Shown here piece after piece: positions 9,318 to 17,732 of a DNA stretch of 64,000 bases. The notes under the pieces were generated by a model that was not told the DNA's origin, did not search any database, and saw only the letters and a list, made by a program, of their open reading frames with translations. Position numbers and translations under genes: made by a program. Source of the DNA: Eubacterium minutum ATCC 700079 (lineage in GTDB: Bacteria; Bacillota; Clostridia; Peptostreptococcales; Anaerovoracaceae); contig CP016202.1 in assembly GCA_003433295.1 (NCBI GenBank), forward strand, positions 514,993 to 578,992, in the 5' to 3' direction. The stretch's first letter is position 1. Each line of letters starts with the position of its first letter.

Positions 9318-10013
9318 CTATTTCTTGTTGTAAAGCCCGCGCCGTGCCGCCCAGCCGTCGATGTTCCTCTGCTTCGCGCGCGCAACGCACAGCGCATCTT
9401 CGGGAACGTCCATGGTCACGGTGGTTCCCGCTCCCACATACGCACCGTCCTCTATTTTTACCGGCGAGACGATATTGGCGTTACACCCTATAAATACTCC
9501 GTTCCCCACGTTTGAGCGGTACTTGTTCGAACCGTCGTAGTTCACAAACACAACACCGCAGCCGAGGTTTGCGTTCTTTCCTATATCCGCGTCCCCCACA
9601 TACGTAAGATGCGCGGCCTTTGAGCCGTCTCCGAAAGTGGAGTTCTTGACTTCCACAAAGTCTCCTATCTTGCAGTTTCTGCCGACCTCCGTACCCGGTC
9701 TTATGTAGGCGAACGGACCGACAGAAGTTCCGTCGCCTATTTTCGCATCGAGTACGGTGCTTGACTGAACCTGTACATCGTTTCCCAAAACCGAGCCCTG
9801 AACTCTTGTGTTCTGATATATCCTGCAGTTTTCACCTATTTCCGTCCCCGCTTCCAGCGTCACGCAAGGACCTATGTAAGTGCCTTTTCCTATTTTCACA
9901 TCATCCGCGATATAGACAGTTCTTATATCTTCAAACTCAACTCCGGCTTCCATGAATTTTTTAGCCGTTTCGATTTTCTTCTCTTCTCTCTTTTTATACT
10001 CTTCAAAAGTCAT
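9318..10013 (-). CDS. Stand-alone GlmU-type acetyltransferase domain (left-handed beta-helix)
   Basis: A 231-residue protein corresponding only to the C-terminal half of bifunctional GlmU. After a charged helical stretch (1-40) come hexapeptide repeats (VYIADDVKIGKGTYIGPCVT onward), the KNSTFGDGSKAAHLTYVGDA segment holding the catalytic His, and VNYDGSNKYRSNVGNGVFIG. It should acetylate glucosamine-1-phosphate using acetyl-CoA. The N-terminal uridylyltransferase domain is absent, not frameshifted: the gene begins right at the murC stop codon (TAA then ATG). glmS and glmM are at 29-33 kb. The nucleotidyltransferase step must be encoded elsewhere. Confidence 0.88.
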   Translation of the reverse strand: MTFEEYKKREEKKIETAKKFMEAGVEFEDIRTVYIADDVKIGKGTYIGPCVTLEAGTEIGENCRIYQNTRVQGSVLGNDVQVQSSTVLDAKIGDGTSVGPFAYIRPGTEVGRNCKIGDFVEVKNSTFGDGSKAAHLTYVGDADIGKNANLGCGVVFVNYDGSNKYRSNVGNGVFIGCNANIVSPVKIEDGAYVGAGTTVTMDVPEDALCVARAKQRNIDGWAARRGLYNKK

Positions 10014-11393
10014 TTATACATTCCCGTTCACAATCATATTTCCAACTTTATATATATCGCCTGCGCCCATGGTAATAACCAAGTCGCCCTTACCGGCATT
10101 TTCCATGACAAAGTCTTTTATCTTATCGAAACTTTCCATGTAGTGCACTTCCTTTTCGTTGTGATGTCCCTTTATCTCCCGCGCCAGTTTCTCTGAGGAT
10201 ACGTTATATATATCCCTTTCCCTTGCCGCATATATATCTGCCAGAATCAAAACGTCCGCCTGACCGAAAGCATCCGCAAACTGATCAAACAGCGCAAGCG
10301 TTCTCGTATATGTATGAGGCTGAAAGAGTATCCACAACTTCTCATGCGGTATGTTGTGTGCCGCCGAAATCGTAGCTTTGATTTCAGTCGGATGGTGCGC
10401 ATAATCATCTACAACCTTTACGCCGTTGTCAGTGACACCCACTATGTCAAATCTTCTCTGTGTACCTCTGTATTTTCCCAATGTTTCTGCGGTCAGTTTT
10501 GCGTCAACTCCCAGCGTGACACAGCATGCGAACGCGGCGACGGCATTCAAAATATTGTGTTCTCCGGGAACACTCAAATGAATTTCCGCCTCTTCGCCGT
10601 TAAATCTTATGTTAAACGACGGCATGCCTTCCTCATCAAATCTGACGCCCTCTATGACAAAATCGGATTTTTCATTATAACCGTATGTAATGACGTTCTC
10701 TCTGTCCCTGATCACCTCACTTACAAAAGGATTGGAATCGTAAGCTATGATTTTCCCGCTTTTGGGAACGTTTTTTGCAAATTGCTCAAACGAGTTTACT
10801 ATGTGGTCTATATCCTTGAAATAATCCAGATGATCGGAATCTATGTTGAGAATAACCTCAATGTCGGGGCGCAGTTCAAGAAAGCTGTCCCTGTACTCGC
10901 AGGCTTCGGTAATGAAAAAATCCCCTTTGCCCACTCTTACGTTTCCGCCTATTTCCTCAAGTCTGCCGCCCACCAGTATCGTAGGATCCAATTTCGCCTC
11001 GTTCAATACCAGCGCAGCCATAGACGTGGTCGTCGTTTTTCCATGCGTTCCGCTTATCGCGATACCTGCGGAGTATTCATCCATCAATATGCCGAGGACT
11101 TCGGCGCGCGAAGCTATGGGAATATTCCTCTCCCTCGCTCTGACTATCTCGGGATTTTCTTCCGCGACTGCCGCCGAATACACGACAAGATCCGCATTCT
11201 CCACGTTTTCTTTTCTGTGGCTTTTATATATTGTCGCACCCGCTTCTTTCAGATGCTCCGTTATCTCCGATTCGCTCATGTCGGAACCCGATACATTGTA
11301 CCCACGCGAAAGAAGGATTTCAGCTATGGCCGAAAGCCCTATCCCTCCTATACCTATACAATGAATGTTTCTGAACTCTTTAAGATTAAGCAT
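10014..11393 (-). CDS. murC: UDP-N-acetylmuramate--L-alanine ligase
   Basis: A 459-residue Mur ligase adding L-Ala to UDP-MurNAc. Seen: the N-terminal Rossmann motif HCIGIGGIGLSAIAE, ATP loop GIAISGTHGKTTTT, SDHLDYFKD, and the C-terminal DDYAHHPTEI and FQPHTYTRT. An upstream in-frame ATG at 11429 would overlap the -10 box of the predicted promoter (11428-11433), and the internal ATG at 11393 has GGGGGAAGA in front, so I take the latter. It heads the minus-strand cluster murC, glmU-like, prs, pth, mfd, with glmU-like directly abutting. Confidence 0.95.
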   Translation of the reverse strand: MLNLKEFRNIHCIGIGGIGLSAIAEILLSRGYNVSGSDMSESEITEHLKEAGATIYKSHRKENVENADLVVYSAAVAEENPEIVRARERNIPIASRAEVLGILMDEYSAGIAISGTHGKTTTTSMAALVLNEAKLDPTILVGGRLEEIGGNVRVGKGDFFITEACEYRDSFLELRPDIEVILNIDSDHLDYFKDIDHIVNSFEQFAKNVPKSGKIIAYDSNPFVSEVIRDRENVITYGYNEKSDFVIEGVRFDEEGMPSFNIRFNGEEAEIHLSVPGEHNILNAVAAFACCVTLGVDAKLTAETLGKYRGTQRRFDIVGVTDNGVKVVDDYAHHPTEIKATISAAHNIPHEKLWILFQPHTYTRTLALFDQFADAFGQADVLILADIYAARERDIYNVSSEKLAREIKGHHNEKEVHYMESFDKIKDFVMENAGKGDLVITMGAGDIYKVGNMIVNGNV

Positions 11394-11427
11394 CTTCTTC
11401 CCCCATTCATTTTTCATGTCAAACAAC

Positions 11428-11433
11428 ATTATA
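11428..11433 (-). promoter_or_regulatory. Extended -10 promoter of the murC operon
   Basis: On the minus strand TGCTATAATG contains a perfect TATAAT preceded by TGn, the extended -10 form. No good -35 hexamer is seen at normal spacing. The start site would be near 11421, about 28 nt before the chosen murC start codon. Confidence 0.55.
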
Positions 11434-11479
11434 GCATATACCTTTAAAAAATGCTTGACCTTTTATCTAAATGGACGGC

Positions 11480-11830
11480 GTCAAGTTTTTGTGGAGTTTT
11501 CCCGGACATTACACGTGAACGGATTTCAGACTTCCCGTAAACTGAGGACATGGGCATCCGGCAAGTCCTCGTCGCAGGCAATCGCGCGCCTCACTTGCAA
11601 AAATTGAGTGGCGGCGTGAACTCGGGCATCACCACTTCAACATGCCCTCAGACAACACGCCCGTCACACTTCAATTTCCTTGCGCGTTTCCGGCGGTGAT
11701 TGCATACTGCTTCTGCGGAAAAGCCTAATGCCCATGTCCTCAGTTTACAGGAACATAGCAATGAACACATAAAAATTATCCCGATGGTAAAACTCCACAA
11801 TTATTTTGCACTATCATCTAAATGAGGGTT
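11480..11830. repeat. Palindromic MITE-like intergenic element, copy 1
   Basis: A gene-free stretch made of nested inverted repeats. The outer arm TTGTGGAGTTTT near 11489-11500 is matched by AAAACTCCACAA at 11789-11800. A 21-bp perfect inverted repeat lies at 11537-11557 and 11728-11748. An inner pair AAATTGA...GGCGTG / CACGCC...TCAATTT surrounds a GGGCAT/ATGCCC hairpin (11624-11647). A diverged second copy is at 34501-34855. It has no transposase, so it is either a non-autonomous mobile element or a strongly folded RNA. Short open frames inside it look spurious. Confidence 0.75.
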
Positions 11831-11852
11831 CTGCCGGTATCCTTTTCACAGC

Positions 11853-12770
11853 TTAACCTCCCAGTTCAATCATTCTGTCTATCGGCTTTCTTGCCTGCGT
11901 AATGATATGATCTTCAAGTTTAATTTCTTCGCCGCCTTTTTCCGCCACCGCTTCATACACGTCCACAAGACTTGTCATATACATGTCTGCACATATGGTT
12001 TTCTTTGAAAGCGGATAGAATTTCTTTTCGGGACACTCGAAGCGGAGATAGCTGACGATACTGTTTTCCGTGCCTATAATAAATTCTTTTGCCTTACTGT
12101 TTTTCGCAAAATCCATTATTCCCGTCGTACTGCCTATGTAGTCGGCGTAATCCGAAACCTTCCCGACACATTCAGGATGAATCAGTATAAGCGCATCGGG
12201 ATGGGTCTCTCTTGCGTTTTTCACGTCATCTTCCGTTATTTCCATGTGAATCGGGCACCCGCCGTCAAACAGTTCTATGTTCTTCTGCGGGAGCTGTCCC
12301 GCCAGCCAGCCCCCCAGATTGGGATCCGGCAGAAATATTATGTCGTTTTCCGGCATGTTGTCCAGTATCTTGACGGCGGATGAAGATGTTACGACAACGT
12401 CGGTAACGGTTTTCAGCTCCGCGGTCGTATTTATATATGACACGACCGTGTATCCCGAATATTTCTTCTTGAGTTCCAGCGCCTGCCGTTTGCCGTACTG
12501 TTCGGCCATCGGACATGTGCTTTCCGGATTTGCCAGGATGACGCGTTTTTCCGGTGAAAGAATTTTTACGGTTTCCGCCATGAATCTCACCCCGCACATG
12601 AGGATGTTCCGTTGCCCGGCTTTTCTTGCCTGCAGGCTGAGGCCGAATGAATCTCCAACGTAATCGGCAATTTCTCTGATGTCGTGACTCTGATAGGCGT
12701 GCGCCATGATGCAGATGTCGTTTTTTTTCTTCAGTTCGACTATTTTCTGTTGCAGTTCGGTAATTTTCAT
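11853..12770 (-). CDS. nadA: Quinolinate synthase A
   Basis: A 305-residue [4Fe-4S] enzyme condensing iminoaspartate with dihydroxyacetone phosphate to quinolinate. The likely cluster ligands are Cys86 (ESTCPMAE), Cys172 (DGGCPIHMEI) and Cys260 (KTICADMYMTSL), whose spacing of 86 and 88 residues matches the short archaeal and Thermotoga-type NadA. HAYQSHDIREIADYVGDS at the N-terminus and STTGIMDF are family motifs. It is divergent from nadB; AGAGGAGATCC precedes the ATG. With nadB and nadC this completes aspartate-to-NaMN synthesis. Confidence 0.96.
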   Translation of the reverse strand: MKITELQQKIVELKKKNDICIMAHAYQSHDIREIADYVGDSFGLSLQARKAGQRNILMCGVRFMAETVKILSPEKRVILANPESTCPMAEQYGKRQALELKKKYSGYTVVSYINTTAELKTVTDVVVTSSSAVKILDNMPENDIIFLPDPNLGGWLAGQLPQKNIELFDGGCPIHMEITEDDVKNARETHPDALILIHPECVGKVSDYADYIGSTTGIMDFAKNSKAKEFIIGTENSIVSYLRFECPEKKFYPLSKKTICADMYMTSLVDVYEAVAEKGGEEIKLEDHIITQARKPIDRMIELGG

Positions 12771-12980
12771 ATTATGGATCTCCTCTTTCCGATGCTTGAA
12801 TTGATAAAAGAATCAAACGGCGTGCCCGCCTTGACATTTGCAAGTGTAAGTAAAAGAAAACGCTTTGTCAATATATATGTCATAAAATGCTTTACATATG
12901 TCTTGTCAGCCGGCGGTTGACATGTTATACTTCCGCTATAAGTTTCTCCGAAAATCCAAACTCGAGAAAGCAGGTGTCCA
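12771..12980. promoter_or_regulatory. Divergent nadA / nadB promoter region with candidate NiaR sites
   Basis: nadB promoter, plus strand: TTGTCA (12903-12908), 17 bp, TATACT (12926-12931). nadA promoter, minus strand: TTGACA (12866-12871), 17 bp, TACACT (12843-12848). TGTCA or TGACA half-sites recur at about 12832, 12866, 12878, 12904 and 12919, including the inverted pair TGTCA-N9/10-TGACA spanning the nadB -35 to -10 region. Since niaR is encoded in the nadB operon, these half-sites are the natural operator candidates; that assignment is inference. Confidence 0.6.
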
Positions 12981-14396
12981 ATGTTTGACCTTAAATCGCA
13001 AGAAACGGATGTACTGATAGTAGGCAGCGGCTGCTCCGCGCTTTATTTTGCTCTTAAGCTGCCACGGCATGTAAATGCGACTTTGATAACCAAATCCGAC
13101 TTTGAAAGCAGTGATTCTTATCTTGCGCAGGGCGGAATCTGTATGCTTAAGGACGATGAGGATTTTGAGGCTTTTTTTGACGATACCCTCAGGGCCGGGC
13201 ATTACGAGAACGACAGAAAATCCGTTGAAATCATGATTCGTTCTTCTTCGGACGTTATAGCGGATCTGATCGGATACGGGGTCAGATTCCAGTGCGACGA
13301 GCGCGGAAAACTCGCTTTTACCAGAGAAGGTTGTCATTCAAACAGCAGAATTCTTTACCACAAGGACATGACCGGCAGGGAGATAACGGAAACTCTCCTG
13401 AATGCCGTAAAGGAACTGAAGAATGTAAAGATGTACGAACATACCGCACTGCTTGACATAATTTCCGAAGACAATACTTGTTTCGGCGGTATAGTTAAAG
13501 ACGACGACGGTAGACTCGCCCTGATAAAAGCGGCGAACACCGTTCTTGCCACGGGCGGAATCGGCGGACTTTACAGGCATTCAACCAACTTCCCCCATCT
13601 CACGGGGGACGGCATTGCCATTGCCATCAATCACGGCATCGCTTTGCGGGACATGAATTACGTCCAGGTTCACCCTACAACTTTTTTTTCGGGAGACGAT
13701 TGCGGTAGGAGTTTTCTGATTTCAGAGTCCGCAAGAGGTGAGGGAGCAAAACTCTACGGCAAAGACATGAAACGTTTTACCGACGAACTTCTCCCGCGAG
13801 ATCTCCTGACCGCCGACATCAGAAATAAGATGGCGGTCGAGCAGACCGACTTTGTTTGGGAAGATCTCCGCAATATAGGAAAAAATGAACTTAAAAGTCG
13901 ATTCCCCAACATCGTGGAGCACTGCAAAAGCCGGGGGTACGACCCCGCCGAAGAATGCATACCCGTAGTTCCCGCACAGCATTACATGATGGGCGGCATC
14001 AAAACCGACTACGACGGACTGACTTCAATGGATCACCTGTATGCCATCGGAGAAACGGCCTGCAACGGCGTCCACGGTAAGAACCGCCTTGCCAGTAATT
14101 CTCTGCTCGAGGCTCTTGTTTTCTCCGGCAGGGCGGCCCGCAGCGTCACAGATAACAGAACGACCACATCACATAGCGACAGTTTGTTTGACGATATTGA
14201 TTTTGAAAATTATACGGATTATACTCTTCTTGCGGCAAAATATGCCAACGATATACAGGATGAAATCGCGCGGGCAAGCGGAGGCGGCAATATTTCCGGA
14301 GTGCCTTACAAAAACTTTGAAACAAGCAGATCTCAACCGGTGAATCCGAAACACGAAACTCCGACCTGTGAACACGGAGTGCGGAAATGTGATTGA
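12981..14396 (+). CDS. nadB: L-aspartate oxidase
   Basis: A 471-residue flavoprotein oxidising aspartate to iminoaspartate for NadA; in an anaerobe fumarate is the likely electron acceptor. FAD-binding motif DVLIVGSGCSALYFAL (10-25), SDSYLAQGGI, the active-site region QVHPTTFF, SARGEGAKL, LLPRDLL and near the end GETACNGVHGKNRLASNSLLE. It is shorter than the E. coli enzyme (about 540) because the C-terminal helical cap is reduced; the tail ends CEHGVRKCD, which is not a family motif. First gene of nadB-nadC-niaR. Confidence 0.95.
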   Translation: MFDLKSQETDVLIVGSGCSALYFALKLPRHVNATLITKSDFESSDSYLAQGGICMLKDDEDFEAFFDDTLRAGHYENDRKSVEIMIRSSSDVIADLIGYGVRFQCDERGKLAFTREGCHSNSRILYHKDMTGREITETLLNAVKELKNVKMYEHTALLDIISEDNTCFGGIVKDDDGRLALIKAANTVLATGGIGGLYRHSTNFPHLTGDGIAIAINHGIALRDMNYVQVHPTTFFSGDDCGRSFLISESARGEGAKLYGKDMKRFTDELLPRDLLTADIRNKMAVEQTDFVWEDLRNIGKNELKSRFPNIVEHCKSRGYDPAEECIPVVPAQHYMMGGIKTDYDGLTSMDHLYAIGETACNGVHGKNRLASNSLLEALVFSGRAARSVTDNRTTTSHSDSLFDDIDFENYTDYTLLAAKYANDIQDEIARASGGGNISGVPYKNFETSRSQPVNPKHETPTCEHGVRKCD

Positions 14397-14445
14397 TGAA
14401 ATCTGAAGTCGAAATCTTAATTAACGAACCCGAAAGGTAAAAAAC

Positions 14446-15306
14446 ATGATTGACAGAGCTACCATGAAACTTAATATAGAGCCGTTGCTGATCGACGCAC
14501 TGCGTGAAGATATAAACTGCGGAGACATCTCCGCAAAGTCCGTGCTGCCCGCACCTAAAAACGGCATAGCTTCGCTCATCTGCAAGAGTAACGGTATTCT
14601 CTGCGGGATAGAAGTTTTCGCTCGGGTCTTTACCCTGCTCGACGACTCGATTGAATTTACTTTCAATTTCAGAGACGGTGATGAAATAAAGAGCGGCGAC
14701 CTTATCGCATACGTAAAAGGTGATATGGGGACGATTCTTTCCGCCGAAAGGACGGCTCTCAATTACCTGCAGAGAATGAGCGGAATCGCTTCACGCACGC
14801 ACGAAATCACGCAGATTCTCAAAGGCTCGAAAACCGAGCTTTTGGACACGAGAAAAACCACCCCGAACAATCGGATATTTGAAAAATATGCGGTAAAAAC
14901 CGGTGGCGGGAACAATCACAGATACAACCTGTCCGGCGGCATAATGCTGAAAGACAACCACATAGGCGCTGCGGGCGGAATAACTCAAGCCATCGCAATG
15001 GCACGGGATTACGCTCCGTTTGTGCATAAAATCGAAGTGGAAACGGAAACACTTGAAATGGTCGAGGAGGCCGTGAATGCCGGAGCCAACATAATAATGC
15101 TCGACAACATGGACTTTGAAACTATGGAAAAAGCCATGAAAATAATAGGAACCGGGGCGAAAACCGAGATTTCAGGCAATGTGGACAAGACAACGCTGCC
15201 CGATCTGCTCAAACTTGAGCCGGATTACGTTTCTATGGGCGCCATTACATATTCGGCACCCGTTCTGGACTTCTCTCTCAAAAATTTGCACCCCACAGGA
15301 GAATGA
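14446..15306 (+). CDS. nadC: Nicotinate-nucleotide diphosphorylase (carboxylating)
   Basis: A 286-residue quinolinate phosphoribosyltransferase turning quinolinate and PRPP into nicotinate mononucleotide and CO2. Seen: LREDINCGDISAKSV, ERTALNYLQRMSGIAS, LDTRKTTPNNRIFEKYAVKTGGG, MLKDNHI, KIEVETETLE and IIMLDNMD, covering PRPP and quinolinate binding. GAAAGG lies upstream of the ATG at 14446; a second ATG six codons in is possible. 49 bp after nadB and 3 bp before niaR. Confidence 0.96.
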   Translation: MIDRATMKLNIEPLLIDALREDINCGDISAKSVLPAPKNGIASLICKSNGILCGIEVFARVFTLLDDSIEFTFNFRDGDEIKSGDLIAYVKGDMGTILSAERTALNYLQRMSGIASRTHEITQILKGSKTELLDTRKTTPNNRIFEKYAVKTGGGNNHRYNLSGGIMLKDNHIGAAGGITQAIAMARDYAPFVHKIEVETETLEMVEEAVNAGANIIMLDNMDFETMEKAMKIIGTGAKTEISGNVDKTTLPDLLKLEPDYVSMGAITYSAPVLDFSLKNLHPTGE

Positions 15307-15309
15307 CCT

Positions 15310-15849
15310 ATGAATGGAGACGATAGAAGAAATGAGATTTTAAAAAAATTGAATGAAACGACAGCGCCGTTGTCCGGCTCAAGCCTTGCCGGAGATTTGA
15401 ACGTGAGCAGACAGATCATAGTTCAAGATATAGCCCTTCTACGCGCCGCGGGTAATAAAATTTTATCCGCAAATCGCGGCTACATCCTCATGAAGTCCGA
15501 GGAACGCCCGAGGCGTGTCTTTAAGGTACGGCACAGCCACGAAGAAACTGAAGAAGAACTTAATCTGTTCGTCGACTGCGGCGCCAAGGTAATCGATATT
15601 TTTATTTACCATAAAATATACGGCAGGATTGAAGTCCCTCTCAATCTCTCTTCCCGCCTCGATGTACAGAAATATATGGAAAACCTGAATTCCGGAAAAT
15701 CCAAACTGCTTTCAAGAGCAACTTCCGGCTACCACTACCACACGATAGAAGCCGATAGCGACGGAATTCTGGATCTTATACTCGAAAGTCTTGACGAAAA
15801 AGGGTTTCTTGCGAATCTGACCGATCATGAGCCGATTGACTTCAAATAA
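15310..15849 (+). CDS. niaR: NiaR (YrxA) family NAD biosynthesis repressor
   Basis: A 179-residue regulator: N-terminal winged helix (DDRRNEILKKLNETTAPLSG to SANRGYIL, residues 4-59) and a C-terminal 3H domain named for three conserved histidines, seen here in VRHSHEETEEEL, YHKIYGRIEV and TSGYHYHTIE. In Firmicutes NiaR binds nicotinate and represses nad genes. It starts 3 bp after nadC, so it is autoregulated if the nadB promoter is its target. Divergent nadA is the other expected target. Confidence 0.92.
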   Translation: MNGDDRRNEILKKLNETTAPLSGSSLAGDLNVSRQIIVQDIALLRAAGNKILSANRGYILMKSEERPRRVFKVRHSHEETEEELNLFVDCGAKVIDIFIYHKIYGRIEVPLNLSSRLDVQKYMENLNSGKSKLLSRATSGYHYHTIEADSDGILDLILESLDEKGFLANLTDHEPIDFK

Positions 15850-16054
15850 AATTTGAAATGCAAAAATCAATAAATTGAGGAATCAACTGAACCGGCACTA
15901 CAGGAAATTTATACTCTATGTTTAATATCATGCCGTTTGTTGTAAATATATCTCGTAAGTGGTGATGTGTCGTACTCGGCATACACCGGAACAATCCTGA
16001 ATACGGTAGAAAGGAAAAAACGACTTTTCAAAGTTGAACAGTCGGAATGATGTT

Positions 16055-16258
16055 ATGGATAAAAAATCAAGGGATTACGAGGTCTGTCTGTGCTACCGGA
16101 CGAGCAGAGGCGAGGTCGAAGATTTCATAAAAGCGCATCGCATAACCGACCTGACGGTTCTGTGCAAGCAAATGAACATAGGAAATAAATGCGGCGGCTG
16201 CAGAGAAGATCTCCAGATGATAATAGACGATGTCATGGGGCTTGGCGACCGCCCGTAG
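16055..16258 (+). CDS. BFD-like [2Fe-2S]-binding protein
   Basis: A 67-residue protein with Cys-x-Cys in YEVCLCYRTSRGEVEDFI and Cys-x-x-Cys in NKCGGCREDL, about 30 residues apart. This is the pattern of the bacterioferritin-associated-ferredoxin / NifU central domain fold that binds one [2Fe-2S] cluster. Short stand-alone versions are common in Clostridia; partner unknown. The ATG at 16055 is chosen; an upstream in-frame TTG at 16034 is less likely. The preceding 200 bp hold no gene I can support. A cloverleaf repeat follows 18 bp after the stop. Confidence 0.7.
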   Translation: MDKKSRDYEVCLCYRTSRGEVEDFIKAHRITDLTVLCKQMNIGNKCGGCREDLQMIIDDVMGLGDRP

Positions 16259-16275
16259 TGTGCAGGCGCAGACAC

Positions 16276-16391
16276 GGCGGCTGCCGGAGGTTCGTGACCG
16301 TGCATCGACGAACCTCCGCGCCGGGGGCGGGCCGCGCCCCCGGCGCAATAAGTCCGGCGCGGACTCGATGCGGACTTATTGGGTAGCCGCC
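16276..16391. repeat. Cloverleaf repeat element, copy A
   Basis: Closing stem GGCGGCTGCC (16276-16285) with GGGTAGCCGCC (16381-16391, one wobble); arm 1 CGGAGGTTCGT / ACGAACCTCCG with a 12-nt loop; arm 2 CGCCGGGGGCG / CGCCCCCGGCG with a 4-nt loop; arm 3 AATAAGTCCG / CGGACTTATT. All three inner arms are perfectly paired. It lies between convergent genes and its right end supplies the last codons and the TAA stop of icd. Copies B and C are at 37330 and 51922. It may work as a bidirectional transcript end. Confidence 0.85.
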
Positions 16392-17680
16392 AGTTTTTCT
16401 ATAACGTGTTCGGCAAAATCTTTGCATGTAGCGCCTTCCGCCGTTCCCGTAACAATGTATTTTTTATCGGTCGCGGTGCACTCCGTAAGCACGTCTTCCA
16501 GCGCGGCCGCTCTCGCGGTAAATCCGATATGCCTCAAGAGCATCACCAGAGCCTTGAAGATGCTGGCGGGATTTGCGTATTCCCCCAACCCCTCTTCTAT
16601 CATTCTCGGAGCACTTCCGTGCACCGCCTCAAACATCGCGTAATTGTCACCTATATTGGCGCTTCCCGCCGTGCCTACACCACCCTGTATCTCCGCAGCT
16701 TCATCCGTTATTATGTCACCGTACAGATTCGGCAGGACAAACACCTGAAAACGGTTTCTTATTTCCCTGTTCACAAGATTCGCCGCCATTATGTCTACAT
16801 ACCAGTCTTCTATCTCGATATCGGGATAGTGTCTGCCTATTTCATGGCATATCCGCGAAAAATTACCGTCAGTCTTTTTCATTATGTTGGCCTTGGTGAC
16901 CACCGCAACCTTCTTCATCCCGTTATGGTATGCGTATTCGAAAGCTTTCCTCGCTATTCTCCTCGTCCCGAATTCCGTGGTTACCTTAAAGTCGATGGCC
17001 AGTCTGCCCGGAAGTTCGATCCCCTCGCTTCCGAGAGCGTACTCCCCTTCTGTGTTTTCCCTGAAAAAAATCCAATCTATATTTTCCTCGGGAACGCTTA
17101 CAGGTCTTACGTTGGCATATAAATCGAGTTCGCGTCTGAGTTTTACATTGGCACTTTCGAGATTTCCGCCTTTGGGCGTTGTCGTAGGTCCCTTCAGAAG
17201 CACGTCGCACCGCTTAATCTCCTCAAGCACATCCGTCGGGACGGCTTCAAGCTTGTCCATGCGGTTCTCTATTGTGAGTCCGTCGATTTTTTTTACGACA
17301 ACTTTTCCGGAATCGATCTCGTCACGCAAAAGAATTCTCATAAGTCTTTCGGCCTCTCTCATTATTATCGGACCTATTCCGTCACCCGGACAAATTCCTA
17401 TCGTGATTTTTTCAAGTTTCAAAAAATCTTTCGGTTCTCTCGATTTTTCCTTAACGTCATGCATTCTCCCAAGTTGCTGCAACAGCAGGTTTCTGAACTG
17501 TCCGGTAGCGTCGGCGACTTCCGACATCTCGTTCATCTCCCTGATGCTCAAATCTATCAACTCCGAAACAAAAGATTCCTTTTTTCTGTTTCTCAACTTC
17601 TCTTTTCGATTGGTTCTCCTGATATTCTTCCTGCGATTCCTGACCGCATTTTTCAAATTCAGCCGTTTTCTCTCAAACAC
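16376..17680 (-). CDS. icd: Isocitrate dehydrogenase with N-terminal basic extension
   Basis: A 434-residue protein. The isocitrate/isopropylmalate dehydrogenase fold begins near residue 92 (ITIGICPGDGIGPIIM) and has the isocitrate-type SANVKLRRELDLYANVRPV loop, the FRENTEGEY region, VLPNLYGDIITDEAAE and FEAVHGSAPRM. It oxidises isocitrate to 2-oxoglutarate. The cofactor is unclear because the segment after HGSAP does not match either the NAD or the NADP pattern. The first 90 residues are extra; residues 1-36 are extremely Arg/Lys-rich. GTG at 17680 with GGAGGGAAAAATT is chosen; ATG at 17527 is an alternative. Last gene of the citrate operon. Confidence 0.88.
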   Translation of the reverse strand: MFERKRLNLKNAVRNRRKNIRRTNRKEKLRNRKKESFVSELIDLSIREMNEMSEVADATGQFRNLLLQQLGRMHDVKEKSREPKDFLKLEKITIGICPGDGIGPIIMREAERLMRILLRDEIDSGKVVVKKIDGLTIENRMDKLEAVPTDVLEEIKRCDVLLKGPTTTPKGGNLESANVKLRRELDLYANVRPVSVPEENIDWIFFRENTEGEYALGSEGIELPGRLAIDFKVTTEFGTRRIARKAFEYAYHNGMKKVAVVTKANIMKKTDGNFSRICHEIGRHYPDIEIEDWYVDIMAANLVNREIRNRFQVFVLPNLYGDIITDEAAEIQGGVGTAGSANIGDNYAMFEAVHGSAPRMIEEGLGEYANPASIFKALVMLLRHIGFTARAAALEDVLTECTATDKKYIVTGTAEGATCKDFAEHVIEKLAATQ

Positions 17681-17732
17681 AATTTTTCCCTCCGTCTTCA
17701 AAACTCCGCAAATGCGCAAGGTCTTCGCAACT

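Noticed and set aside
10314-11447. Open frame of 377 codons on the plus strand opposite murC
   Set aside because: Fully antisense to a certain gene, no family resemblance, no ribosome binding site; a shadow of codon bias.
11365-11607. 80-codon open frame entering the MITE-like element
   Set aside because: Overlaps the murC start in antisense and lies in palindromic non-coding sequence.
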